A stretch of 64,000 nucleotides of DNA from Dermanyssus gallinae (GCA_003439945.1 QVRM01002772.1:62001-126000); one strand, 5' to 3'. Positions 48,681 to 60,511 are shown, numbered from the stretch's first letter. Notes: generated by a model from the letters alone, not told the origin. A program made the numbers and translations.

Positions 48681-49425
48681 TAAACGCAATTGCGGGTATC
48701 GCCACACTGTGGCAAAGTGATATTCAACTACCCCAAACGAATGTCATTTTTACAAACTATATGTAAATATACCTTGAACTATTTACTTGCTACTGGTTAA
48801 TGTATTAATATTTGCAGCTGTCACGTGGAGCTCCGCTATGTACAAACATACTGTCGCTGATTTCAATTTCAATACAATTCAAAGTAGAACATTTTGCCGG
48901 GGATTTATGGTAGCTGCTTAAACCATTCCATGAAAGCTGCCGAAGGTTTTGCTTATTCACAGTCACGACAAGTTTCATGCAATCCGGAATTTAACTTAAA
49001 GAGACTGAAACAAAATTGGAGCCAAGGAAATATATACATATATATCGGCAAAGTGTGGTCGTGTTTTTGTTGGCTCCCATAAAACAGTTTGTTTTCTGGG
49101 ATTTGACTTTGACTTGTGCAGTGATAATTGGTCAAATAATTTAAACGGTTGTGAGTGATTGCTCGACGAGCGCATAGTGCACACTCGGAGACAGTTTGGC
49201 TGCGTCTCTGAGGAACCGGACTTCTCTCGGGTCTTCCGAGTTCAATTTACATAACATAACTTAAAATCACCTTTATTGTCGCATAAAAGGGTGTGTGGTA
49301 CAGTTATCATGGTCGCATATGTATTGTTTTTACCATACGTGCTTCTGAAAAAACTCAACTATTCGCCAAATAGGCGAGTTTGCTGGCGCCATTGCAGATC
49401 ATAGGTTTACACATTGTTGCGGCGA
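48681..49425. other. Unassigned DNA
   Basis: No gene recognised. Confidence 0.4.
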
Positions 49426-49429
49426 AAGA

Positions 49430-49532
49430 CGTGGTAGTTAGGTCCATTGGTCTATTGGCAGTGCCATCGGCTACCACTCAAGGACTCCGGGTTCGATATT
49501 CAAGTCCGGACGTTTTTGTCCTTTTTTTTTCT
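49430..49532 (+). mobile_element. tRNA-derived SINE-like unit with Pol III-type terminator
   Basis: TTAGGTCCATTGG (49439-49451) resembles an A box, and CCGGGTTCGATATTC (49488-49502) contains a strong B box. TTTTTGTCC followed by T9 at 49513-49530 would terminate Pol III. The anticodon arm cannot be paired cleanly, so a SINE or pseudo-tRNA is favoured over a functional tRNA. Confidence 0.5.
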
Positions 49533-50339
49533 TTTGTGTCACCGCACTTGTGCTGCGGTGTCAAATGGCACCGCACCACCGTGTTATGTAGCGGACCAAC
49601 TTTCGCTGGGGATGTAGATGACCCGAGCTCTCGCACAACGAGATATGTGTCGGAAGGTGGTGGTGAATTGCCTTTGGATGTCGCCGGGTTACCAGCTGCG
49701 CAAAACATACTTCCCTAGAAACAATACTGCCCTTGGCAACAAACGGAGAAAGTGTTCGCTCACCGAAGCCGGGAACGACGGACAACCTGAGACTCGCCCT
49801 GAAGATGGTTTTTCTGTGGTGATCTCACGCAATGTAAGGAGTGCAATTTCTCACGAGCAGCGTTAATTAGAGAAGCTCAAGAGCGACATCTCGTCGCTGT
49901 CTTTTAATGCCTTCTAGGTTATTTTTCACAGGCGCTGCCCAGACGGTTTATGTTCCAGTGACTTCGTGGATGGCTCAATGCTGCAACTCTTCAAAGAGAT
50001 ATACGCCATCTCACCGGGCAGGAAGGATATCACGGGACAGCGGCGGAATTCTCGTGCAGATTAGCAGTGTGGAAGCCACAGAAAGTCTGTTGCAACTGAC
50101 AGTTCTGTTCAGTAGAATTTCCGTGTCGGCTGTTTGCCTTGCTTTGACGAGTGTTAGAGCAAGGATTCAAGATGTAAGCGTGGCTTGTCCCGAGGACAAG
50201 ATCCGAGACGAGCCAAGTAGTGTTGCGGGTACGGTCGTACGGCGCCTCAACCACTCGACGCAGACAGGCTCAGTAACGCCAGTCACTAGCGTCAGTATTT
50301 CTAGGTTTTAAAGTCCAAAAGGTGAAATTTAAACCAGGC

Positions 50340-50515
50340 TAGCCAAAGCTATGTTTAAACGGTCAAGGAGCGGGCCATTTTGCTGATTGATGCAGTCTGC
50401 AAAGGGCTTACAAAAAGTGTGACAAGTCAAACCACTTGGCTGCGGAATGTCCTAATTCCATAAGGTGTGTCAACTGCAATGGGTCTCACGCGGCCGATTT
50501 ACTTTCTTCTCCTTC
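50340..50515 (+). pseudogene. LINE gag-like remnant with degenerate zinc knuckles
   Basis: The plus-strand frame from about 50395 reads YKKCDKSNHLAAEC then PNSIRCVNCNGSHAADL. The second half of a CCHC knuckle (C-X4-H-X4-C) is followed by CVNCNGSH, the C-x2-C-x3-H pattern of a second knuckle. The upstream 49860-50340 segment shows no convincing domain. Confidence 0.45.
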
Positions 50516-50779
50516 GTGAGAAAAACCGACTTATCATGGACGCTAGGCAAGACGACAAGTGCAGACGGTTAATCCTTCGAGCAGTCATCACAGAAGAAGC
50601 GCAGTGCCGGGTTTCGGCGGGAGACTCGACACGGGATGAGAAGATACAAGAAGAGGACTTTCTAGGCACATGTCCGTCAAACACCTCGGCGTCGGGAGCA
50701 TAAGGGTCACGCTGACCACTGGCGCATTGGCCACCTCGAAGGAGCTGGTCGGACACATTCAGAATACAATGCAACCCTA

Positions 50780-52640
50780 GCACCGGGTACTGCCTAAGGC
50801 GGTCAGGGCATCCGTCGCAGACGAGCTTACGAAAGTTTTAGTGAAAGGTTGTCTCGAATATTGATGCCTGTCACTCAGTTTTCTTTCGCGCCGGTAATTC
50901 CACAGATCCGAAGTAATTATCAAAAATATTATTTGCGACTTGCAGAGTTCAAGGACAATTAGAAACATCGTACACAATGATACTAGAACTAACACAACTG
51001 AGGGACCCTGATAAGACCTGTAGACGCGCCATAGTCAAGCTCCCCAAAGGAGACGTCTCTGGTGTCGCCAGACTTATTGGCTCTACGGGAACATTCATAT
51101 GACAGTCCGAAAGCCTTAAGTCTCTTCGAGACAAACATCCATAACCCCACTCATTCCTTGGCTTGCCATCTCGTCCCCGACTATGCTTTCCATCCACTCC
51201 GGAATTCTGCAGCTGGTCTTGACTTCCTTAGGTCTCAACTTCTCCCTGCTGTGCGCGGACTTAGAATCTGTCACCGACAGATGGGCAGATGCACTGGCAA
51301 GGGTTGTAGACATTCTTCGTTAGGGGTCTGCCCTATAACCCTTAAACCTATTATATTCGGGGCACTACTATTTGCTCACAAGAATAAACACGGCTTTCCC
51401 CGCCCGATAGCGTGCTCGTCTACACTCTGGAAGTCCTTATCAGTTGGGGAATTTACACCTCCCGCGCCTTTGTAAACTCCCGCAGTGACCCGACCGTTCT
51501 GGTTAGACTAGATTTGGCGCACTTGGTCTTGCCGCACGCCACTAAGCCTTCGCAGTCCGGTCATCAACAAAGAGACCCTTTAGGTCCGCCGTTGTTCTGC
51601 TTGTGCGTAAAGGACCTGATCGGCTTCGCGTAAAGAGAAAAGCTTGAGCTAACCGCCAGCCGTCTGCCGTCGCTAGACTCTCATCGCGAATTATACCTGC
51701 TCAAATTGTGCTTTTCGGCGGCCAAGAGAACTTGCTTGCTTAGGAGGCCAATTGTTTTGACTCGACCGAGAACCTTCGAGCCTTCCACGAGTGAACCTTG
51801 AAGACACTGGAGGTGCTCCTGAACGTACGACTCTCATCCGATACAGGCATTGCAGGCTCTGCTTCCTATATATTTATGCAGACTGGGAGATGCCTGACGT
51901 TATAACGTTGACTGGTCCTGCCATAGTCTCCTCTATGTCCCAGGCAGAGCAAGATTCTACTACGATTGACAAAGCCGGGCTACGGGCGGTCTTCGCAAAG
52001 GGCGTTGGGGTCTGGTTACAGGCTTTTCCTTACTTAGGCACTCTACTAAGTGACGACACTATTTGGATCAGTGCGGGGCTACGCCTGGAAAGCAGCTCTC
52101 GTATTCGCCCACCCATGTAGACGCAGCGATCAAGTGGGGTCACGGGCACACTGTGGTCTCTCTTGTGCCTTAAGCTCAGGTCGTCGAGCCTGACGCGTAG
52201 CACTTAACGGGACATTTAGCCGAGCTTTAAAGTCTGCTGGCTTTCCTTGCATTCTCTAGCCTTCTGGTCTCTGCAGAAATGATGGAAAGGGACCAGACGG
52301 ACTGGCAGTAACGTCCTTTCAGATGGATCGCATGTTGGTATGGGATGCAACCGTTACTGACTCAATGTTCACTGCGGGAGCGGAACGTGCTGATCACGCG
52401 TCAAGTTTGGCGGAAGCGAATAGGTGCAGAAAGTATGCCAATATTACCTACCCCCACGACTTTTGGTCACTGGCATTCGAGACACTGGGAGGACCTGGCC
52501 CGAAGACACACAAACTTATTCATCGTAGTCGGCAAAGCGCTCAATCGTTCGACAGGGGACACTAGAGCTGTCGAATACGTGCACCAGAGACTATCGCTGG
52601 GCATTTAGCGGGGTAACGCCGCCTCTGCGCGTGGAACTCT
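50780..52640 (+). pseudogene. LINE remnant, 'QQGDPLGP / VWDAT' family (copy B)
   Basis: The most complete copy of this family here, broken into many frames. In order: PKAVRASVADELTKVL (about 50793), DVSGVARLIGS and SLRDKHP (51050-51140), FGALLFAHKNKHGFPRPIA (about 51358-51414), and the RT motif QQRDPLGPPLF (51565-51600). The C-terminal domain follows with TFSRALKSAGFPC (about 52223-52262) and DGKGPDGL (about 52275). RMLVWDATVTDS, LAEANRCRKY, FETLGGPGP, STGDTRAVEYVHQRLSL and RGNAAS complete it (52329-52625). The QQGDPLGP variant and this C-terminal domain recur in many invertebrate LINE-like proteins; clade not assigned. The segment between the fingers motif and QQGDPLGP is shortened, so part of the palm is deleted. 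Not functional. Confidence 0.72.
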
Positions 52641-52727
52641 GCTAGACACGGCCGAACCTGGAAGATAGGTGACGTTTTCATTTATTTCATTCGGTGTATA
52701 CGTTCATAAGGAAACACTTTTTACACA

Positions 52728-52730
<3 letters not shown>

Positions 52731-52776
<46 letters not shown>
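52731..52776. repeat. (TA)n array followed by a LINE-tail-like flank
   Basis: About 46 bp of TA. The flank TTCAATTTCAATTTCAAAG (from 52776) and GCATTGCAGTAGCAT just after it resemble the minus-strand LINE tail at 47881-47930 (TTCAGATTCAG, GCATTACAGATGCT). Confidence 0.85.
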
Positions 52777-52787
<11 letters not shown>

Positions 52788-53303
52788 TTTCAAAGTTGCA
52801 TTGCAGTAGCATGTAGTATATACATATACATTTTCTCTCTCTGGCCTATATGTATATAGCGATAATAGCCATATTTATAACTCTCGCAGCATGTAAAGGT
52901 AATGCCTCTTTTCATGGTTGGCGTCGTGGGATGAGAAAATAATCTACTGTTTCTAAAACCGATAGAATGCGTTCGAACCTGACAATTGTAGTTTTAGAAC
53001 AATAGAAATAATCATCATCATCAGCATAAAGTGCCATCTAGAAATCGGCAATACTACAGTTGCATTGCTGTGCCCTTACAGCTACCAAGAGAGAAGGAAA
53101 ACGGTCTATCCAATCTAGGAAAAGATCTATCTATCCGTCTAGTCTGCATGACGGTACCGGCTCGAGGATATCTTTTATCGACTCGATAAGTATAAAATGT
53201 GCGCATGCGTGCAAAATCGATAATTTCCTACCTCGTCACACCTACAAACACCACGAATGCTGTCGTATCGACAGAACCAGCAATTATGTCTATAATAATA
53301 TGC

Positions 53304-53308
<5 letters not shown>

Positions 53309-53351
<43 letters not shown>
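53309..53351. repeat. (TA)n microsatellite
   Basis: About 43 bp of TA. The 53352-53640 stretch that follows has no recognised content. Confidence 0.95.
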
Positions 53352-53353
<2 letters not shown>

Positions 53354-53689
53354 TGACAGCACTACAACACTACACGCACCCTGGGGTCCAATGGATGCTA
53401 ACCACCGAGCACTTCAAAAAAGATCTTGCGAAAACAATACTTCTTTGCGAGCGCTTGAAAACTTCCATCGAGACCGCTACACAAGAGACCGACTACTGGT
53501 CTTAACAACTACACAACACGTTCGATAGGGGCACTTTTAAAAAAAAGCACACGAAACGCCCTTTGTACATTACTGGATTAAAGGTATGCCCTACCTATCT
53601 GGTAAGGAGTATTTGAACCTACTAAAGCTCAGGATCAACGCACTTACCAACGCGTGCCCGATTGGCCAGGGGACGCCCGGGCTACAACA

Positions 53690-54129
53690 AACGTTGTAGG
53701 CACGGGTGTCATGCGCCTGAGACGTTGGCTCATGTCGCTTAGATGTGCGATACAACACACAAACAAACTAAAAAGAGACACTGACGACGTCTGTGATCGC
53801 GTGGCGCGTCTTCTCCGCTAGAGGGGTCATGAGGTGGTTCGTGAGCGAGTATTCCGTCGACCGGACGCACCGGGTCTAAAGCCCGACCTCGTAATAACAA
53901 CACCTACCGAGATCTGGGTTTTAGATGCCGAGGTTTGCGGCCCGAACCGGGACCTGGCAAAAGCGCGGAAGGACAAGGTCACCAAATATGACGTTGAGTT
54001 CCTAAGAGCGGCGCTCCCCGACCCGCAAACACCTCGCAGATTCGGATCCATCATTATCTCTATAAGTGGTGTATGGGACTCCGAATCTGCGAGGACGCTC
54101 TTAGGGCTCGGCGTCACGAAGAGGAAGCT

Positions 54130-54133
<4 letters not shown>
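53690..54133 (+). pseudogene. R2-type LINE C-terminus: CCHC finger and restriction-like endonuclease
   Basis: C-terminal part of a site-specific-type non-LTR retrotransposon whose RLE nicks the target DNA. A CCHC finger (C-X3-C-X7-H-X4-C) lies at 53695-53748 (CRHGCHAPETLAHVA-stop-MC), broken by TAG at 53740-53742. After a frameshift, VCDRVARLLR, TAG (53819-53821), then RGHEVVRERVFRRPDAPGL precedes the catalytic KPDLV (53879-53893). A 12-residue spacer leads to WVLDAEV, giving PD-X12-D as in RLE nucleases, followed by the basic helix KARKDKVTKYD. The open frame then runs directly into the TA array at 54134. The RT is not found upstream. Confidence 0.8.

Positions 54134-54192
<59 letters not shown>
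54134..54192. repeat. (TA)n array within or at the end of the R2-type LINE
   Basis: About 58 bp of TA immediately after KRKL of the RLE frame. On the far side one frame reads RFWKSI, which resembles the RFWKS-like end of some R2-type proteins, so the array may lie inside the original coding sequence. Confidence 0.93.
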
Positions 54193-54193
<1 letters not shown>

Positions 54194-54199
54194 GTTTTT

Positions 54200-56219
54200 G
54201 GAAAAGTATTGTGGGACCGTTGAGAACAGCACCTTGTTATAAGCATAAGCTCACATAGACGCCCGCACCTACACTACCACCTACTAAGGTAAAGCCACGC
54301 ATGATGCACTACTTTCTTTCCGGCTACTGTTGTCGCACACTGTTACGTTTACAATTGCCGATTTATTGTTTCACGCAGTTAATCCGTGTTTCACTCTGAC
54401 CTCACTACAATTACCACTCGTACTTCGACTATTTGTTAGTTCTACACCGGGCTGGCTGAAAGCTCTCAACGCAAGCAAGTCTTCTCTATGTGATTGTCCT
54501 TGGTGTGGCCGTGTTGATCATGTAGAGGCATAATAACTCGCGCCTTCACTTGGTCAGCGTGTCGTCTGGTAGGAGAAGGTCTACTATATGCATGTATCAT
54601 TTTTTTGTATTATATGTTTAGTTTTTTGAGCCAACCTTTTCACCGGCACCCATGCTGGACCTATTTGAGCTTTACCTAGCAGACTACAGTAATAGCAGGG
54701 CAATGCTCAACCGATTATTTTAGCTATTAAGAAGAAAGGAGAAAGAATTCTACCCGAGCAGGATTCGATTCTACGCATGAAAACATTTACTCTTTCTATC
54801 TCTCTCTTCCTCTCTCTATATATATATGCAAATACTACGACCGCAGTATGACGATCAGACTTATTGTTCAAACTGCACTTATTAAAAATTGTTTACTGTT
54901 TTTAGTAATTCTGACTGCTGTCACCGATCCCATAATACGCTAGACCATGTTTCGGCATAAGCCAGGACAACGCGATCTTAATCTGCCTTTAAGTCACCGA
55001 AGGGACCACGCGGTACGTGGATGTCAGTGTCGGCACTCCATCCACAAATTCAGGTTACTCCTAAGTCTGGCAAAGTATGATACACATACAAGTAAAACGA
55101 TTTGATTTAGCCAGAAAAGGGCGGAGAAGATAACATACAACAACCCAACGTGTGCGTTCTCCTAACTATTAACAAACTTGGACACAAACACTTTAGATGG
55201 AATATTTCTTTAAGGCTGACAGATTTCGGTTAGAGTAATATAGAGAAAATGCACAAATTGCAAATATGCACAAATGCAATAATAAACGCGACTTTAAGGC
55301 AAATCGACGTCATCATTTGAGGCTATAAATGCCAACCAAACATGCTTTCTGTTTCGTGAGCGGGGCCACTACTTTCTAAACAAAATCAAGTAGATTTTGT
55401 TTATATTACCACCCCCGTCGTCAGGGTTATCGTTATCTAGTTTTTCTGGTGATCGAAACAAAAAATCCGAGTCCTTCGTTAAAGAATACGGCAACTGTTC
55501 CTTGCTCAGAAAAACGTTCTACTTAAAATGCATATGGTCTATTAGCACAACGATAAAAACTAATTCCTGTAGTTAACTTATTGAAAAACTATATTGTAAA
55601 TGTTTGTCGCTTCCACAAATCGTATGACCAATAAAGCAATATTTTATATTAAATACATTGTAATTGGATCGAACTTGAGTGCCGATCGTGATAATGTTAA
55701 TAAGTAATTAATAAGATAATGTAAGGTTACGCAAGCAGGCAAGCCAAGCAAACGACAGGCCGACGTGTTCCAAAGCAATAACATAACCCTTTTCAGATAA
55801 TACTATTATTTGAGTCTGTTTGCAAGACGGCATACCTTTGGATTCTTTACCTAAGCGCGCGCTTATGTCAACCAAACATTTGATGTTCAGGAGGTTTTGA
55901 AATATTAAGTCAATTCGATTCAAAGAAAAATCAACTCCACTCAAGCTGCACGCAAGCCTAATGAAGCAGACTGGAGCGATTTTCCTTTTGGTCGGGCATA
56001 GAGAGAGTATATGCGCTATCCACGACTAACTAGAAAGTCTCTTAGAATAGATCGTATACGTACCAGACGCTCGATATTAGTGCTACGTACATGGGCTTTC
56101 AGCCTTACGAACTATTCGACCATAGAGTGAACATGTGTACTAGACTGCTTGTCCGCATAGCTGATTTTTTTTACATAATCCTGCTAGCCAAAATGGTTAG
56201 CTTATCTTTATTTGATTGA
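54200..56219. other. Unassigned DNA
   Basis: No gene recognised in 2 kb. CTCTCT and short TA runs lie at 54795-54828. A B-box-like GGATTCGATTCTACG at about 54762 is isolated. Confidence 0.4.
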
Positions 56220-56279
56220 TCTAGTTATATAACTTTTTTATGTTAGCACTTTGGAGTGAACAATTGTCTCCGCGCGAAC
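56220..56279 (+). repeat. 60-bp perfect inverted repeat, left copy
   Basis: Identical to the reverse complement of 58986-59045 over 60 bp. Outer end CTAGTTATATAAC, inner end CCGCGCGAAC. GTTATATAAC near the outer end is itself palindromic. It lies about 30 bp beyond the stop codon of LINE copy C, on that element's 3' side. Confidence 0.97.
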
Positions 56280-56307
56280 GTGTAGTCACGGGTTCTCTAA
56301 CCCAGGG

Positions 56308-56785
56308 TTAGCCCAGTTCGACAAAACGAACAGATGCTGCGTTTCCTCGTTGAATGTCGAGAGACAGTCTCTGACGCAAAAACTCCGATGCTCTCGAGTC
56401 TCCCGTGGAAAGGTTAAGGCTTCTGCCCACGCGCTGAATTAACTTCAGTGTAAGCGGTCCTGGGCCTCAAATTGTTTCAAAAGCCAACGGACAAAATTGG
56501 TGCGGATAGCCAACGCCAGAGTATTTTCTACATTTGTTAGCCTCTGCTAACCTGGACGCATGACCTGCCTGGTCCGCCCCTGCACCGACCATCGAAGGGG
56601 CTAATGAGTCGGTTACAGTTGCGTCCCAAACAAGCATGCGGCCACGCTCAAAGGGGGTTAAAGTAAGGCCGTCAGGCCTTTTTCCGTCGTCTCTGGATAG
56701 GCCCGGAGGTTCTAGTACACGGAAAGCCAGCAGACCTCAATGCTCGACTGAAAGTATCATTTAGCGCCGAGTGGACCATAGTGTT
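56308..56785 (-). pseudogene. LINE C-terminal domain, 'VWDAT' family (copy C)
   Basis: A 135-codon minus-strand segment (56712-56308) ends at a natural TAA and contains only one internal stop, TGA in the FETI-stop-GPGP context. It reads EPPGLSRDDGKRPDGLTLTP, then ERGRMLVWDATVTDS, HASRLAEANKCRKYSGV, FCPLAFETI, STGDSRASEFLRQRLSLDIQ and RGNAASV. One base is lost at about 56713. Upstream of it, SALNDTFSRALRSAGFPC (56785-56720) continues the homology to copy B. It is clearly the same family as copy B but much better preserved. Confidence 0.78.
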
Positions 56786-56789
56786 GTAA

Positions 56790-57260
56790 CATACACAGGA
56801 GATTATAGAACTAACTTTAAAAATATTCTGGATTAATAAAATATGTCTTCGAATCCTAAGTTGGCTGGAATCTGTGGGGTAACTTCCATGTAGATTCCAA
56901 AGTACCGGGTTTTAGAGAACAGGGCAGGAACACTCTGGCTGAAGGTTGGCGCGGATTGATGCCTACGGTTTTCCGTCATTTTTATTATATAGACTAGAAC
57001 GCAATTGAGTACCTTGAAATTAGCAAATGACCTCGTTATTAATTAACACATAGCATGTACCAAAAACACTTTTATCGAACTAGTAAATGCATTTTATTCA
57101 ATTGAAACTTTCTATAGTAAAAAAACTTGAAGGTAAATTATAAAGCCCTTAAAAGTAACAACGCTAACGAAAATGCAACAAATATCTAGCCTCTGCGAAG
57201 TCGGGTACTCATAATTAAGTGAGTTTGTAGGCTCGCAACGTACAAAATTTGTGTGCGCTT
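56790..57260. other. Unassigned DNA
   Basis: Homology of LINE copy C is not detectable upstream of about 56790. AT-rich with no recognised feature. Confidence 0.4.
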
Positions 57261-57264
57261 TTTA

Positions 57265-57301
57265 CGGATAACATTACCAGTGTTACTGGTAATGTTCTCC
57301 G
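57265..57301. repeat. 17-bp hairpin, 3-nt loop
   Basis: Arms 57265-57281 and 57285-57301 pair with one mismatch around GTT; core AACATTACCAGT. Confidence 0.88.
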
Positions 57302-57980
57302 TAATTAATAAATCTATCGCTGTCTAAAAAGTTGTGCTGTCTCGGAACTGGCCAGGCCAAGTTTAAATACGCAGATGATTGACTACAAAATGGAGTGAAC
57401 GTTAGATCACTGAAAGTTGCGCACTCGGTGCAGATAAACAACACATTCTAGTGGAGAGTTTCACAACGTCATCGAAATCGGCAGATTTGAGGCATGTTGC
57501 ATTTATTTGCAGGTGTAAATATATTGCTGAAACAATAAAGACAAAGTGTTTATTTATGCAAATTTGATTTAACGGGAACAACTGGTAAAATGTATGATGC
57601 ACACTGGAGGTTGTTGTTAAAGACACGGTAATATGGGACTTGCAAACCCACTGTGTCCAGTCGTATCGGGAATGGCCACATAACTCTGTTTTTAAGATTA
57701 CATCACCTGGTCTGGTTTAACCTACCGTTACGACTGCTTTTTGGCTTTGTGTGGCAGTTATTTTAACTTTCGAGATCAATTCTGTGTACCATCTTACCGT
57801 AGACCACAACCTAAGAACTTCGAGGATTCTTTCGAAAAGGGCTTGACATGTCAAGAAACTTCCCAGTCTTAGGTTCTCAGAAGGTCGATCTCGCTCAGTA
57901 ATATAAAAGGCACATCGTTGATAACCATGGCATAAATCGCGAGTCTCTCTAAAACTTGCACATACGCCGTAAAAGGATAT

Positions 57981-58005
57981 CTCAAATACACATACACAGA
58001 AATAC

Positions 58006-58053
<48 letters not shown>

Positions 58054-58121
58054 TGACTCATTGTCCGTGTAGTTGTTAAAATGATGTATTTGTGGTTTTA
58101 ATTGCTACTCAACTGAGAGGG

Positions 58122-58199
<78 letters not shown>

Positions 58200-58242
58200 C
58201 TCTCAGTTGAGTATAATGTATTTCTGTGTATGTGTATTTGAG
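57981..58242. repeat. Nested inverted repeats around two TA arrays
   Basis: Outer pair: 57981-58010 and 58213-58242, 30 bp perfect (CTCAAATACACATACACAGA...). Inner pair: 58107-58124 and 58195-58212, 18 bp perfect (ACTCAACTGAGAGGGTAT). TA arrays lie at 58009-58049 and 58122-58196. On the right the two arms are adjacent; on the left they are separated by 96 bp containing the first TA array. The structure is therefore asymmetric, as if the left side gained an insertion or the right side lost one. Confidence 0.93.
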
Positions 58243-58985
58243 ATTAAAAAAAGCCAAAGAATGCGAACAGTAAGCATTAGCACGGCTGGTCGTCGCCGTT
58301 CCGTCGTTTGTGGCAAAATGGTCCCGAACTGGTGGGGATTAAACTTTGGCTCACCGTTGCTGTTCTTAACAATTCCCCTAAATCGGACGCACAGGTCGAC
58401 GATTGAAATTAGCAGAAGCAGACAAACGCGGCTACGACGAGGATTATGTCTGTCTCTTGTTTAGTCATCATCTAGGCGCCTGGTCCTATCCTGTTCGACA
58501 TAGTCACCGACGGCTTAGGCCGCCAGGTCAAGGTGTAATGGGCAGAGTCGTCGCTGACATTTCCTCGCGCACTCTACGTTCTACTCATGACGTTCCGTTT
58601 TGGCACGATCGCGTCGAGCGAGATAATCCAGAAATTAACGACAAAAAAAAAACAAATTCCACCTGATTTTGTTTTCCTCGCATGCATCGTTAATAGATGA
58701 TGAATAGGCAGTTTGTCGGTCGATTGCTGGTTCATGCCCGACACCCCCATCTGTGTCCAGAATGTTACAACATAATGGCACAATGATACGTAGTACACAA
58801 TTGTAAAATGATGGCACGCATGATATAAGCCAGCGTAATACAAAGTGTATCTAGCGGTGGTCATCTTTCGAATCGCTAGTCAAATTTGAAATGCAACAGT
58901 GAAATGCATGCGTATAATTTGTACGCACAATTCTGCAGGGAAGAGTATCACGCTGAATCAGGGCATGTGTTCTCTAACTAACTGA

Positions 58986-59045
58986 GTTCGCGCGGAGACA
59001 ATTGTTCACTCCAAAGTGCTAACATAAAAAAGTTATATAACTAGA
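58986..59045 (-). repeat. 60-bp perfect inverted repeat, right copy
   Basis: Partner of 56220-56279. On the plus strand it ends ...GTTATATAACTAG followed by a run of nine A. It may be either the right terminus of a 2.8-kb unit or an independent short 3'-tail copy with a poly-A end. Confidence 0.97.
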
Positions 59046-59074
59046 AAAAAAAAGTAACTGAGTGATCACAAGTG

Positions 59075-59105
<31 letters not shown>

Positions 59106-59213
59106 TGCATATAGTATTTGCAAACGTTTCGGCATGTAGGGCATAGTATTTTCAGAATGGCGCATTTCAGCGCATGGCTACATTTGTGGTTAGGACACCA
59201 AACACAAATAAAA

Positions 59214-59289
<76 letters not shown>

Positions 59290-59290
59290 A
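59075..59290. repeat. Two (TA)n arrays
   Basis: TA at 59075-59106 and a longer array at 59217-59290 (about 74 bp, interrupted near 59276). Confidence 0.93.
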
Positions 59291-60288
59291 AAAGCCAAAT
59301 AAAAGAGAGAAAAAAACGAATGTTTATATTTCGGGATGAGATCGTACAATAGCACCTCTCGTATCGTCTTGTATCTTATCGAACGCGAGTTGTGCAATGT
59401 ACTCGTTCGTTAGACACTGTCTAAGGCCATAAGCCTGAAAGCAGCAGCAACAGTGGCGAACGTGATTCTTGGAGTCCCGTCACCATGCGGGTGGACCTTG
59501 TCGTGCGTTGTGTCGGTAGACGGGAAGTCTGGCGCTGCATTCGTCGCGCTCTCACATACAGAGGACCGGCTCGTTGTAAGACACTTGTGGTGTCGCGTGC
59601 GTCTCTTTCCTCAAGAGTATTTCTCAATCCTGGTCAATACTATGGTACAACAAAACAACAACAACAACAATAACAACAGCAACAACAACAACAACAATAC
59701 GAGTGGCATTGTTAAATTTAAGTGTTGAGGCAGGCAGTTCATAACTAACAAGTGGTGGAAGAAACGTATTAGTCATTTCGTCTTATTTTTCTTTTCTTCT
59801 TCTCCTTATCCTTCTTTCCCTTTCTACTTCTCGGTCCGGTTCGTTCAGCTTACATTGCTCACTTAAGCAATACTTTTAAGGGCTGGTCGATGGCTTCTTT
59901 CTTTTGCTATGTTCCTATTACGTGCGTTTCGCTAAATATAACACACCACTTTGAATCGGCAGGCATGTTGCAGTGTTTTGTGGCCGATTAATTATCACTG
60001 TGATTTTGAATTGTAGACAATTGACATACGAGATGGGCTATGCAGCACTTTAATGGTAGACGCCCGACTTCTGGTAAATATATATATATATACACATTTG
60101 TGTACGTATATTAAAATATTGGATGTAGAGCATCAGAGCAAGTATTTGTTAATAGCTGTAAAAATGTAGCTTCTTGACGGCCATAAGCGATGATAAACAG
60201 CCTCGTCTCTTGTGTGATCGGTTTGGTTCAGACGCGATCAGTGTATCAGCTTAAGCATGTCCAGCAAATATCTATGCCTCTAAACAAT

Positions 60289-60326
<38 letters not shown>

Positions 60327-60511
60327 CATTTAGTATCGCTGCTACGGGATATAAGTGCTTTGTCGAAAAATGATTACTTATTTGACAAGTAAGAGTGGTT
60401 TTTATTTGTGCTTTACTTAACAAGAAGACCGTTTGTTTAGCGGCAGCAATAGCTTGTGCTCGAGCGGCACCTCAACCCAGAGTTGGAGGAGCCAGTTAGC
60501 GCCAGTGTACA

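Noticed and set aside
49430..49510. Functional tRNA gene
   Set aside because: A and B boxes and a T-run are present, but acceptor and anticodon stems do not pair.
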